DNA of 64,000 bases from Hyphomicrobiales bacterium (GTDB taxonomy: Bacteria; Pseudomonadota; Alphaproteobacteria; Rhizobiales; Phreatobacteraceae). This document shows positions 35,074 through 44,039 of this stretch, piece after piece. The stretch's first letter is position 1, and every line of letters starts with the position of its first letter. Position numbers and translations under genes: made by a program. The notes under the pieces were generated by a model, which was not told the origin of the DNA, did no database searches, and saw only the letters and a list, made by a program, of their open reading frames with translations. The stretch is taken from assembly GCA_017304475.1 (NCBI GenBank), contig JAFKKV010000024.1:96714-160713 (forward strand), in the 5' to 3' direction.

Positions 35074-36324
35074 ATGAAACGCGCACCCGCCGTCCTCGGT
35101 CTTCTCGCCGGTCTTCTGGGCCTGGGGTCGACCGGCTCGCACGCCGCCGAACAGGACTTTGTCACCATCCAGCGCGGCCGCTATCTCGCCACCGTGGGCG
35201 ACTGCATCTCCTGTCACACCGCGCCGGGCGGCATTCCCTTTGCCGGCGGCCGGCCGCTCGAGACGCCTTTCGGCACGCTGGTGACGCCCAACCTGACGCC
35301 GGATCCGGCGACCGGGCTCGGCAATTGGACCGATGCGGAGTTCCTGCGCGCCATGCGCGAGGGCATTGGCCGCGGCGGCAAGCGGCTCTATCCGGCGTTG
35401 CCCTACAGCTATTACACCAAGGCGACCCGCGACGACCTCCTGGCGATCAAGGCCTATCTCGCCACCCTCAATCCGGTGGTCAATCCGGTCCAGGTCAACC
35501 AGCTGCCCTTCCCGTTCAGCATCCGCTTCTCCATGTGGGGCTGGAACATGCTGTTCTTCACGCCGGGCGAATATCGCGCGGTCGCGGCCAAATCGGCGGA
35601 ATGGAACCGCGGCGCCTATCTGGTCGAGGGGCTCGGCCATTGCGGCGCCTGCCATACGCCGCGCAATTCGCTCGGCGGCGAGAACACCACCGCGGCCTTT
35701 TCCGGCGGCACGCTGATCGGCTGGCACGCGCCCAATCTCGGCCGCGACCTGCGCACCGGCATCGGCGGCTGGTCGGCGGAAGACATCGTCGAATATCTCA
35801 AGACCGGCCGCAACCAGCGCAGCGCCGCCTCCGGACCGATGGCCGAGGTCGTCTATTTCTCGACCCAGCACATGACCGATGCCGATCTGAAGGCGATCGC
35901 CACCTATCTGAAGGACCTGCCGGCGGTCACCCCGGCGGTGTCGGCCGCGCCTCCGCTGGCCGAGACCGATCCGGTGATGGTGGCCGGCAAGGCGATCTAT
36001 CTCGACAATTGTTCGGCCTGCCATGTTTCGTCAGGCGCCGGCGTGCCGCGCATGTTCCCCGCGCTCCGCGGCAATGCCGTGGTGCAGGCACCCGACGGCT
36101 CGACCCTGGTCCGGGTGATCACGCAAGGGGTCCGTGCGGCCTCCACCGCCACGGCGCCGACCGCGCCGGCCATGCCGCCCTTCGATTGGAAGCTGAACGA
36201 CGAGCAGACTGCGGCGGTGCTGACCTATATCCGCAATGCTTGGGGCAATGCCGCGCCGGCGGTCTCGCCCTCGCTGGTCTCGTCCTTGAAGCGCAATCTC
36301 AGCCCTGATGGCGCGACGCCATAG
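35074..36324 (+). CDS. Triheme cytochrome c subunit
   Basis: A 416-residue exported cytochrome. I take ATG 35074 (AGGTG about 8 bases upstream); an in-frame GTG at 35065, overlapping the preceding stop, is an alternative. A signal peptide (VLGLLAGLLGLGSTGSHA) is followed by three heme sites CISCH, CGACH and CSACH, the arrangement of gluconate or alcohol dehydrogenase cytochrome subunits. It transfers electrons to ubiquinone or the respiratory chain. No C-terminal membrane helix is obvious; the end reads NAWGNAAPAVSP. Confidence 0.9.
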   Translation: MKRAPAVLGLLAGLLGLGSTGSHAAEQDFVTIQRGRYLATVGDCISCHTAPGGIPFAGGRPLETPFGTLVTPNLTPDPATGLGNWTDAEFLRAMREGIGRGGKRLYPALPYSYYTKATRDDLLAIKAYLATLNPVVNPVQVNQLPFPFSIRFSMWGWNMLFFTPGEYRAVAAKSAEWNRGAYLVEGLGHCGACHTPRNSLGGENTTAAFSGGTLIGWHAPNLGRDLRTGIGGWSAEDIVEYLKTGRNQRSAASGPMAEVVYFSTQHMTDADLKAIATYLKDLPAVTPAVSAAPPLAETDPVMVAGKAIYLDNCSACHVSSGAGVPRMFPALRGNAVVQAPDGSTLVRVITQGVRAASTATAPTAPAMPPFDWKLNDEQTAAVLTYIRNAWGNAAPAVSPSLVSSLKRNLSPDGATP

Positions 36325-36367
36325 GGGCAAGTACAGGCCCCATTGAAGCGCTGCATCAAGGTCGGCC

Positions 36368-36530
36368 GTCCTTCGAGGCTCGCAAGAGCTCGCACCTCAG
36401 GATGAGGTGGGTAGTTGAACCGCAAGAACGTTGCTCATGAAGTGTTGAGCGCGCCGCGCATTCACCGCCATTACTGCAATATTCTAGGGTCCTCATCCTG
36501 AGGTGCGAGCTCTTGCGAGCCTCGAAGGAC
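36368..36530. repeat. Inverted pair of a different palindromic repeat
   Basis: GTCCTTCGAGGCTCGCAAGA followed by GCTCGCACCTCAGGATGAGG (36368-36407) occurs again in inverted form at 36491-36530, separated by about 80 bases. The family differs from the REP-like repeats at 18.5 and 32.1 kb. It fills the gap between the cytochrome gene and the convergent GlxA-type gene. Confidence 0.75.
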
Positions 36531-36592
36531 GAATAACCTCTGTGCAGGATCGCTCGATTATTCAGTCTGAGATGGTCACGCACGAGCACCCA

Positions 36593-37798
36593 TCAGATAT
36601 AGGGCCGCCGCTCGTGCTGCAGGAAGCCAGGCGTTGCCGTGTCCGGCTCGGACAGGGACGCCCCGCGCAGGCCGGCCGGCGGATCGATCGCCGCGGTCCA
36701 TTCGGGCAGAGCCTGTTCTATCGTCGCGAGCTTGGCCGGCACCGGGCCGGATTGGGTCGCCTGCCAGCGCCGGATCAGCGCCTTCATCGCCTCCGGCCCT
36801 TCGCGGCGGATGACCGAGGGCGCGCAGCCGAATGTGGCGCGGAACAGCCGGTTGAAATGCGAAATGTCGGAAAAGCCGCTCTCGGTCGCGACGATGGTGA
36901 TGGTCTTGTCGGAATTGGCCAAGAGCCACAGGCCGTAGAAGACCCGGAGGTCGCGCGAGAATTCCTGGATGCTCTTGCCGACGACCTTGCGAAAGACCCG
37001 TTCGAGCTGGCGCTTCGACAGGCCGACGGTATGGGCGATGTCGTCGACCTTTTGCGGCGTGCTGAGGTTCTGCTCGATCAGCAGCATGGCGCGGCGCACC
37101 CTGACATCGTCGACCGCGCCGGCGCTCGGCGGCTGCGGCTGGGCGCCGGCGGCGGGACGCGCCTTGTCGGTGACCATGATGTGCAGGCTCTTCTGCGCCC
37201 GGCCGGGCCCGAGATGCCGTTCGACCATCCAGGCGCCGAGATCGAGCGCCGCCAGTCCCCCGGCGCAGGTGATGAACGGGCCATCCTCGACGAACAGCTG
37301 GTCGGCCACCGGCACCATGTCGCCATAACGGTCGATCAGGTCGGGCAGGTGATACCAGCTGACGCAGCATTTGCGGCCGCGCATCAGCTGGGCCTCGGCG
37401 AGCGCGAAGCTGCCGGTGCAGACGCCGGCGATCGAAACCCCCTTGGCGGCGGCCTGGCGCAGGAAGTCGAGCGTCTTGGGATGATAGGTCGTGCCGCGGT
37501 CGATCAGCCCGCCGACCACCACGATATAGTCGAAGCGCTCGGGCCGGTCGAAGGTCTCCCAGGGCAGGACCTGCAGGCCGCAGCTTGCCGCGATCGGTGA
37601 GAGATCGGGCGCCAGCACACTCCAGGAGCAGCGTTCGGGCCGGCTCCGGTCGCCCTCGTCGGCGGCCAGCCGCAGCAGGTCCATGATCGACGAGAAGGCG
37701 ATCAGCGTGAAATTGGGCAAGAGCACGAAGCCGACCGACAGCTGGCGCCGCGGCGCCTTGGCCGATGCGTGACCGCGATGATGACCCAGCTCTGCCAT
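36593..37798 (-). CDS. GlxA-family regulator (DJ-1/PfpI plus AraC), GbdR/SouR-like
   Basis: A 401-residue regulator starting at ATG 37798, preceded by GGAGG. Residues about 20-185 are a DJ-1/PfpI-like sensor domain with the nucleophile-elbow AGVCTGSFALAEA and DYIVVVGGLIDRG; the C-terminal AraC domain shows KVDDIAHTVGLSKRQLERVF and TIVATESGFSDISHFNRLF. GlxA-type proteins such as GbdR and SouR activate glycine betaine, dimethylglycine and sarcosine genes in pseudomonads. The gene lies at the edge of a Liv importer and close to soxBDAG, glyA and sdaA, which makes it the natural activator of that locus. That link is inference from context and family. Confidence 0.87.
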   Translation of the reverse strand: MAELGHHRGHASAKAPRRQLSVGFVLLPNFTLIAFSSIMDLLRLAADEGDRSRPERCSWSVLAPDLSPIAASCGLQVLPWETFDRPERFDYIVVVGGLIDRGTTYHPKTLDFLRQAAAKGVSIAGVCTGSFALAEAQLMRGRKCCVSWYHLPDLIDRYGDMVPVADQLFVEDGPFITCAGGLAALDLGAWMVERHLGPGRAQKSLHIMVTDKARPAAGAQPQPPSAGAVDDVRVRRAMLLIEQNLSTPQKVDDIAHTVGLSKRQLERVFRKVVGKSIQEFSRDLRVFYGLWLLANSDKTITIVATESGFSDISHFNRLFRATFGCAPSVIRREGPEAMKALIRRWQATQSGPVPAKLATIEQALPEWTAAIDPPAGLRGASLSEPDTATPGFLQHERRPYI

Positions 37799-37896
37799 GC
37801 GTCCTCCGGAATGGTCGCGCTCGGGCGAGCCTATCAGTCCGGGAAACAACAGCAAAGATCGGGCCAATTATTGGTTCTCGACAGCGGTCGGGCGGG

Positions 37897-38616
37897 TCAA
37901 TGGGCACCACCGAAATAGGCGCGCTGCACCTCAGCGTCGGCCATGAGGACCTCGGGCGTGCCGTGCACGACGATGCGCCCCTGCGACAGCACATAGCCGT
38001 AATGGGCGATCGCCAGCGTCTGATTGACGTTCTGCTCGACCAGCAGGACCGTCACGCCGGTTTCGTTGATCCGCCGGATGACGTTGAAATTTTCCTGCAC
38101 GAACAAGGGCGACAGGCCGAGCGAGGGCTCGTCGACGACCAGCAGCTTCGGTTCTGTCATCAGGCCGCGGCCGATCGAGACCATGGCCTGTTCGCCGCCC
38201 GACATGGTGCCGGCAAGCTGTTTGGCGCGCTCGCCGAGCCGGGGAAAGGTCTCGAACACCTTGTCCATGCGCGCCCGGATGATCTTCTCGGAGGCGACCC
38301 GATAGGCGCCCAGTCTGAGATTCTCTTCCACCGTCATCTTGGCGAAGATGCGCCGGCCCTCGGGAATGCAGGCAATGCCGAGGCCGACGATCTCGTGGGT
38401 CTGCAGGCTGTCGAGCGTCTGCCCGTCAAAGGCGATCGAGCCGGAGCGCGGCGGCGTCAGGCGCAGGATCGAGCGGATCAGCGTCGACTTGCCGGCACCG
38501 TTCGAGCCGAGAATGCAGGTGATGCGCCCCGGCGCGACCTCGATCGACAGGCCGGAAAGCACATCGGCCCGGTCATAGGCGGTGTAGATGTCGTTGACTG
38601 TCAGCCGCCCGGTCAT
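37897..38616 (-). CDS. livF: LivF-type ABC transporter ATPase (second Liv system)
   Basis: A 239-residue ATPase with Walker A GSNGAGKST, signature MSGGEQAMVSIGRGL and Walker B LLVVDEPSLGLSP. It is the short LivF form. Its start overlaps the livG stop by 4 bases. It is the last gene of the second Liv-type operon, next to the GlxA-type regulator. Confidence 0.9.
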   Translation of the reverse strand: MTGRLTVNDIYTAYDRADVLSGLSIEVAPGRITCILGSNGAGKSTLIRSILRLTPPRSGSIAFDGQTLDSLQTHEIVGLGIACIPEGRRIFAKMTVEENLRLGAYRVASEKIIRARMDKVFETFPRLGERAKQLAGTMSGGEQAMVSIGRGLMTEPKLLVVDEPSLGLSPLFVQENFNVIRRINETGVTVLLVEQNVNQTLAIAHYGYVLSQGRIVVHGTPEVLMADAEVQRAYFGGAH

Positions 38617-39413
38617 GATTGCCCCAGATAGGCTTCGCGCACGACCGGATCCGCGGCGACGTCGCGGAACCGGCCTTCGCAGATCTTCTTGCCGTAATTG
38701 AGCACCACGCAGCGGTCGGTGACCCGCTCGATCAGCCCCATTTCGTGCTCGACGATGATGATGGTGAGGTCGCCGAGCGAGCGGCGCACGCCGAGGATCT
38801 CATCCATCAGCTGGTCGGTCTCGTCATGGGTCATGCCGGCGGAGGGCTCGTCGAGCAGCACCAGTTTCGGCCGGCCGATCAGGGCGCGGCAGATCTCGAC
38901 CCGGCGGCGGTCGATCATGCCGAGCGAAATCGCCGGCTCGAACAGCTTGTCGGCGAGCGTCGGGCTGAACACGTGCAGGAGCTCGCGCGCCTCGGCCGCC
39001 ATCGTGCGGGCTTCCGCTGCGAAGGCCTTGCGGCGGAACAGGTTGTGCCAGAGCCCGCTGTTGAGGCGCCCCTGCGCGCCGAGCGCGATATTGTCGAACA
39101 CCGACAAGGGCAGGCAGAGGCGCGAGCGCTGGAAGGTGCGGGCAAGGCCATGGGCCGAGAGGTCCTGGGCCTGGGCGCGGGTGACGTCGACGCCGTCGAG
39201 GCGGATCGCGCCGGCGCTCGCCGCATAGACGCCGCTGACCACGTTGAAGAAGGTGGTCTTGCCCGAGCCGTTGGGGCCGATCAGCCCCAGCACTTCGCCG
39301 CGGCCGACATCGATGTCGAGTTCGTTGAGCGCCATCAGCCCGCCGAAGCGCACGGACAGGCCGCGGCATTCGAGCAGCTTTGCCGGATGGGCCGGTGCCT
39401 GACGCGCAGTCAT
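38613..39413 (-). CDS. livG: LivG-type ABC transporter ATPase (second Liv system)
   Basis: A 266-residue ATPase. Walker A GPNGSGKTT and Walker B LVLLDEPSAGMTHDE are normal and the tail VLNYGKKICEGRFRDV is LivG-like. The signature region reads ISLGMIDRRRVEICRAL, where most family members have LSYG followed by Gln or Arg; the Leu-Ser-Gly-Gly consensus is therefore weak, although many LivG proteins tolerate variation here. It overlaps livM and livF by 4 bases each. Confidence 0.9.
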   Translation of the reverse strand: MTARQAPAHPAKLLECRGLSVRFGGLMALNELDIDVGRGEVLGLIGPNGSGKTTFFNVVSGVYAASAGAIRLDGVDVTRAQAQDLSAHGLARTFQRSRLCLPLSVFDNIALGAQGRLNSGLWHNLFRRKAFAAEARTMAAEARELLHVFSPTLADKLFEPAISLGMIDRRRVEICRALIGRPKLVLLDEPSAGMTHDETDQLMDEILGVRRSLGDLTIIIVEHEMGLIERVTDRCVVLNYGKKICEGRFRDVAADPVVREAYLGQS

Positions 39414-40645
39414 GACCGGGCCTCCAGGCGAAGCTTGCGCACCCGCCGCGCCACCAGCCCGCCGGGCCGGGCGATCAGGATGACGATGACCAGGAGTGCG
39501 TAGAGCAGCAGCCGGTATTCCTGGATGAATTGCAGCTTCTCCGGCAGCAGCACCACGATGAGGGCCGCCGGCAGCACGCCCCAGCGATTGCCGATGCCGC
39601 CGAGAATGACGATCGACACCATGACCAGCGAGTCGGCGAAGGTGAAATTGCTGGGCGCGATGAAGCCGGTCATCTTGGCATAGACCGCGCCCATCACGCC
39701 GGCGAGGAAATTGCCGAGCGTGAAGGCCAGGATCTTCCAGCGGCCGATCTTCAGGCCGAACACCGAGGCCGCGGTTTCGTCGAGCCGGACGGCATCGAAC
39801 CAGATGCCGATCCAGGAGCGGTCGATCAGGCCGGCCAGCAGCATGGCGAGCGCCGCCAGCGCGCCGGTGAGCAGCACGTAATTGGCGTAGAACGAGATGG
39901 TGAAGCCGGCAATGTGCAGGTCTTCGGAGAAATCCCAGCCGAACAGGTTGATGCCGGGGATCTTCAGGCCCTGCGGCCCGCCGAGCAATTCGTTGGCCTC
40001 GAGGAAGACGTTGAACATCACGCCGAAGGCGAGCGTCGTCAGCGCCGCGTAATGGCCGCGGGTGCGCAGCACCGGCAGCACCAGCAGCGAGCCGATGGCG
40101 ACCGCCACCAGGCCGCCGGCGATGAGCACGACCGGATCGGGCAGGCCGCCCGTCTGGCCGAGCATGGCGGCGGTATAGCCGCCGGTGCCGACAAAGGCGG
40201 CGGCGGCGAAATTGGTCAGGCCGGCATAACCCATCTGAATGGTCAGGCCGACGCAGACGGTGGCGTAGATCAGCACGGTGGCGAGCATCAAGAGGCCGAA
40301 ATTGTCGTCCCGGAGCACGAACAGCACCGCAAGCGTCGCGGCGGCGATGAGACCGCGCAGCAGCCAGGGATGGTCGGAGGCGGCGGCTTCGGTTGCCGCC
40401 ACGCCACCGAAGCGTGCCGCGGCGAGGCAGAGGGCGGCGATCGCCGCGAGCGCCAGGCCGAGCAGTTTCTGGTTCTCGATCAGCACCAGCACGGTGAGCG
40501 CCGTGGCCGCGAAGGCGATCGCCACCACCAGCGGCCAGCGGGCGGCGGGCAGGCCGGCCCGGCCGGGGCGGGAGGGTTCGCCGGCACGGATGGCGGGATC
40601 GCCGGCCAGATGGCCGGCACGGCCGGTTTGGGACAGATCGGTCAT
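39410..40645 (-). CDS. livM: LivM-type ABC permease (second Liv system)
   Basis: A 411-residue permease, longer than the first LivM because of an N-terminal extension with two to three extra hydrophobic helices. The core has MGYAGLTNFAAAAFVGTGGYT, the coupling segment AVRLDETAASVFGLKI and ILGGIGNRWGVLPAALIVVLL. It overlaps livH by 4 bases. A first Pro/Gly/Arg-rich 35 residues may be cytoplasmic. Confidence 0.88.
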   Translation of the reverse strand: MTDLSQTGRAGHLAGDPAIRAGEPSRPGRAGLPAARWPLVVAIAFAATALTVLVLIENQKLLGLALAAIAALCLAAARFGGVAATEAAASDHPWLLRGLIAAATLAVLFVLRDDNFGLLMLATVLIYATVCVGLTIQMGYAGLTNFAAAAFVGTGGYTAAMLGQTGGLPDPVVLIAGGLVAVAIGSLLVLPVLRTRGHYAALTTLAFGVMFNVFLEANELLGGPQGLKIPGINLFGWDFSEDLHIAGFTISFYANYVLLTGALAALAMLLAGLIDRSWIGIWFDAVRLDETAASVFGLKIGRWKILAFTLGNFLAGVMGAVYAKMTGFIAPSNFTFADSLVMVSIVILGGIGNRWGVLPAALIVVLLPEKLQFIQEYRLLLYALLVIVILIARPGGLVARRVRKLRLEARS

Positions 40646-41553
40646 ACCCGTTCGCTCCCGCGTTCGGCGAGCAGCCCGGTCGGCCGCCAGGTGATCAGCA
40701 CGATGACCAGGACGAAAGCGAAGACGTTCTTGTAGTCGCTCATCGAGGGCATGACCGCGACCACGAAGGTCTGCAGGCCGGCGAACAGATAGCCGCCGAT
40801 AATGGCGCCCCAGATATTGCCGAGGCCGCCGACGATCGCCGCGCTGAAGCCGATGACCGCGAGCAAGAGGCCCATGCCGTAATTGATCTCGCTGTAATAG
40901 AGCCCGTAGATCGTGCCGGCGAAGCCGGCCGTCACGGAACCGAGCGCGAAGGTCAGCGGAATGACCCGCGCATAATTGATGCCCATGGTGCGGGCCGTCT
41001 CGACATCCTCGGCCACGGCCCGCATGGCGAGGCCGAAGCGTGTGCGGTTGATGATCCAGTGCACCACCGCGATCGAGGCGATGCCGGCGATCATCAGGAT
41101 CAGCCCGTCATTGCGCACGAAGACATTGCCGACATTGAAGCCGCCCGACGGCAAGAGCTCCGGGAAGCGCTGGGGATTGGTTCCGTTGGGAAAGAACAGC
41201 CGGATCGCCTCGCGCAGAAGCGTGCCGACCATCATGGTCATCAGGAGCATGTTGAGCGGCGGCGCGTTGCGCAGCGGCATGATCAGGAAATGCGAGATGC
41301 CGGCGCCGACCACGGCCGACAGCAGCATGGCCGCCGCGAAGACCGCGATCAGCTGGATGCCGACCGGCAATCCCAGCGCATGGGTGGCCCAGGCGGCGAC
41401 CAGGCCGCCGAAGGCGCCGAGGGTGAGCACGTCGCCATGGGAGAACTTGATGACGTTCATCACCCCGAAGAAGATGGTGAACCCCATGGCCACCAGGCCA
41501 TAGATAGTGCCCTGCATCAGGCCATTGAGCAGGTGCTGGCCGATCATGCCCAT
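40642..41553 (-). CDS. livH: LivH-type ABC permease (second Liv system)
   Basis: A 303-residue permease from ATG 41553 (AAGGA about 9 bases upstream; an in-frame ATG two codons on is possible). Family marks are GTIYGLVAMGFTIFFGVMNV, IKFSHGDVLTLGAFGG, the coupling helix TRFGLAMRAVAEDVETARTMGIN and AAIVGGLGNIWGAIIGG. The frame is open far upstream into the binding-protein gene, but that is out-of-frame noise. Confidence 0.88.
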   Translation of the reverse strand: MGMIGQHLLNGLMQGTIYGLVAMGFTIFFGVMNVIKFSHGDVLTLGAFGGLVAAWATHALGLPVGIQLIAVFAAAMLLSAVVGAGISHFLIMPLRNAPPLNMLLMTMMVGTLLREAIRLFFPNGTNPQRFPELLPSGGFNVGNVFVRNDGLILMIAGIASIAVVHWIINRTRFGLAMRAVAEDVETARTMGINYARVIPLTFALGSVTAGFAGTIYGLYYSEINYGMGLLLAVIGFSAAIVGGLGNIWGAIIGGYLFAGLQTFVVAVMPSMSDYKNVFAFVLVIVLITWRPTGLLAERGSERV

Positions 41554-41588
41554 GGGAGCATCCTTGGCTTCAAGATGTCCGGAAGGGC

Positions 41589-42770
41589 TCAGGGCAGGTT
41601 TTTCAGGCGACGCTTGCCGCTGGCATATTCGCTGTCTTCCCAGACCACCCACTTGCCGTCCTGCACGACATATTTGGTGGTCAGCGGCGTGATGTTCTGC
41701 CCGTGATCGTCGAAATTGATCGGGCCGACGATGGAGGGCCGGTCCTTCACGTCGCCGAGCGCCGCGGTCACCTTGGCGCGGTCCGGGCCGGTCTTCTCGA
41801 TGGTCTCCAGCACCAGGCGGGTCGCGACATAAGCGAAGGGACCATAGGCTTCCGGCGGGTCGCGATAGCCGGCGGCGGCGTAATTGTCGGTGAAGAACTT
41901 GCCGCCCGGCATGCGCGAGATCGGCGGGCTGTCGAAGAAGGTCAGCGTGCCCTCGGCGAGCTCCGGCCCGACGGCGGCGATGAAGGCGTCGCCCATGATG
42001 CCGGAATTGCCCTCGAACTGTGCGACGATGCCGAGCTTTTCCATTTGCGTGCGCAGGCGCGCGCCGAGCGGTGTCAGGCCGCCGAAATAGATCACCTCGG
42101 GCTTCAGCTCCTTGATCTTGGTCAGCTCGGCCGAGAGGTCCTGTTGGTCCGGCGGCACGGCGAAGGTGCCGAGGATCTCGTTGCCGTTCTCCAGGGTGAA
42201 TTGGGAGAAATACTTGTTCATCGACTTGCCGTAGTCGGTCGAGTCGACGAAGGAGACGAATTTCTTGTAGCCGCGCTGCTTCATGAACTCGGCGCCGACG
42301 CGGTTCTGGCCGATCAGGATGCCGCTGACCCGGTGCACTTCCGGATATTTCTTGGCATAGGTGATCTCCGGCAGCACCGCGGCCCAGACCACCATGGGCA
42401 GCTTGAAGCGGTTGAAGATGTCGACGGTGGCGATGGCGGTCGCCGAGCAATAATGCGGGATCGCCGCGATGATCGACCGATCGGAGGCGATCTTGGTGAC
42501 CACCTGCACGCCGACATTCGGCTTGCACTCGTCGTCGAGCACCACCAGCTCGTATTCATATTTGCTCGCCGGATCGGCGTTCATCAGCTTGACCGCGAGC
42601 TCGGCCGAATTGCGCCCGCCGATGCCGTGCGGCGACAAGGCGCCGGTCAAGGGCCCGACAAAGGCGATCTTGACCTTGTCCTTGGCAAAAGCCTGGTCGG
42701 CACCGCGGGCGAGCTGCAGCACGCCGGATGCGGCAAGCGCGGTGAAGGTCCGCTTCGTCATCGTCGCCAT
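41589..42770 (-). CDS. Liv-type substrate-binding protein (second Liv system)
   Basis: A 393-residue periplasmic binding protein, first gene of the second transport operon. After a short hydrophobic leader (TFTALAASGVLQLARGADQAFA) the mature part opens KVKIAFVGPLTGALSPHGIG, with LVVLDDECKPNVGVQVV and PHYCSATAIATVDIFNRF. The binding-site pattern is of the LivJ/amide-urea type. The gene is divergent from the dipeptidase-like gene and the sarcosine oxidase run, so a methylated amine or amino-acid derivative is a reasonable ligand (inference). Confidence 0.9.
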   Translation of the reverse strand: MATMTKRTFTALAASGVLQLARGADQAFAKDKVKIAFVGPLTGALSPHGIGGRNSAELAVKLMNADPASKYEYELVVLDDECKPNVGVQVVTKIASDRSIIAAIPHYCSATAIATVDIFNRFKLPMVVWAAVLPEITYAKKYPEVHRVSGILIGQNRVGAEFMKQRGYKKFVSFVDSTDYGKSMNKYFSQFTLENGNEILGTFAVPPDQQDLSAELTKIKELKPEVIYFGGLTPLGARLRTQMEKLGIVAQFEGNSGIMGDAFIAAVGPELAEGTLTFFDSPPISRMPGGKFFTDNYAAAGYRDPPEAYGPFAYVATRLVLETIEKTGPDRAKVTAALGDVKDRPSIVGPINFDDHGQNITPLTTKYVVQDGKWVVWEDSEYASGKRRLKNLP

Positions 42771-43058
42771 GGTTCATCTCCGGAAGTTATTTTTGTCCTC
42801 GAACGTTAGGCGGCGGGCGAAACGCCAAGCTAGGACGCAAGGGCGCTCGGGCTTGAACGAATGCGTCATCTCCGATCGGGCGCGGGAAGAGAAGATTGCC
42901 GCTGTGCGCCGCGCCTGTCCCAGTGTCATGGCGCAATCGTCCTATCGGCTTGCGCCGCTCCGGCCGAACAATCGGATCATATCATGCCGGGCCGCACGGG
43001 ACGGGTTGCGCGCCGCCACCGCCGATGCCAGCGCCAGCGAGCAAGAAGGAATAAGGCC

Positions 43059-44036
43059 ATGTCCTCGGAGCTGCACCAGAAGTCTGTCGTCATCGACGGC
43101 CTGATCATTTCCGATTTCGGCCGGCCGGTCTTCGAGGACATGCGGCGCGGCGGCCTGACCGCGGCCAATTGCACCTGCTGCGTCTGGGAAGGCTTCACCG
43201 AGACCATGCGCAACGTCATGCGCTGGAAGGCCTGGTTCCGCGAGCATGGCGACATCATCAGCCAGATCTACACGACCGCCGACATCCTGAAGGCCAAGGC
43301 CGAAGGCAAGACCGGCATCATTCTCGGCTGGCAGAACATTACCGGCATCGAGGACCAGATCGGCTATCTCGGCCTGTTCAAGGAACTGGGCATCGGCATC
43401 ATCCAGATGGCCTATAACACCCAGAACCTGGTGGGCACCGGCTGCTACGAGACGAAAGACGGCGGCCTGTCGGATTTCGGCCGCGAGGTGGTCGCCGAGA
43501 TGAACCGGCTCGGCATTCTCTGCGATCTCTCCCATGTCGGCGCCCAGACCAGCACGGACGTCATCCTCGCCTCCAAGCAGCCGGTCGCCTATTCGCATTG
43601 CCTTCCGGCGGGCCTGAAGGCGCATCCGCGCAACAAGAGCGACGAGCAGCTGAAATTCATCGTCGACCACGGCGGCTTCGTCGGCGTCACGATGTTCCCG
43701 CCCTTCCTGAAGCGCGGGCCGGCGGCCAATGTCGACGATTATGTCGAGGCGATCGAATATGTCATCGACATCTGCGGCGAGGGCAATGTCGGCATCGGCA
43801 CCGATTTCACCCAGGGCTACGGTCAGGAATTCTTCGACTGGATCACTCATGACAAGGGTTATGCCCGCCGCCTGACCAATTTCGGTGAGGTCATCAACCC
43901 GGAAGGCCTGCGCACCATCGGCGAATGGCCGAACCTGACCGCGGCCATGGAGCGGCGCGGCTGGTCGACCGGCCGGATCGAGGCGGTGATCGGCCAGAAC
44001 TGGTTCAACCTGCTCAAGACCGTCTGGGGAGCCTGA
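43059..44036 (+). CDS. Dipeptidase-like (M19) protein lacking the N-terminal HxD metal motif
   Basis: A 325-residue protein starting at ATG 43059 with AAGGA upstream. It has the TIM-barrel M19 layout: CDLSHVG (His), PVAYSHCLP (His) and VGIGTDF (Asp) are in place. At the N-terminus, where renal-type dipeptidases have D-G-H-N-D, it reads VVIDGLIISDFGRPVF, with no HxD pair, and the bridging Glu region reads GWQNITGIED. From memory, the dipeptidase encoded next to dgcAB in Pseudomonas (PA5396) shares this variant form. In that context it is tied to methylated-glycine catabolism but no peptide substrate is known. It begins the run leading to soxBDAG. Confidence 0.82.
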   Translation: MSSELHQKSVVIDGLIISDFGRPVFEDMRRGGLTAANCTCCVWEGFTETMRNVMRWKAWFREHGDIISQIYTTADILKAKAEGKTGIILGWQNITGIEDQIGYLGLFKELGIGIIQMAYNTQNLVGTGCYETKDGGLSDFGREVVAEMNRLGILCDLSHVGAQTSTDVILASKQPVAYSHCLPAGLKAHPRNKSDEQLKFIVDHGGFVGVTMFPPFLKRGPAANVDDYVEAIEYVIDICGEGNVGIGTDFTQGYGQEFFDWITHDKGYARRLTNFGEVINPEGLRTIGEWPNLTAAMERRGWSTGRIEAVIGQNWFNLLKTVWGA

Positions 44037-44039
44037 GCC

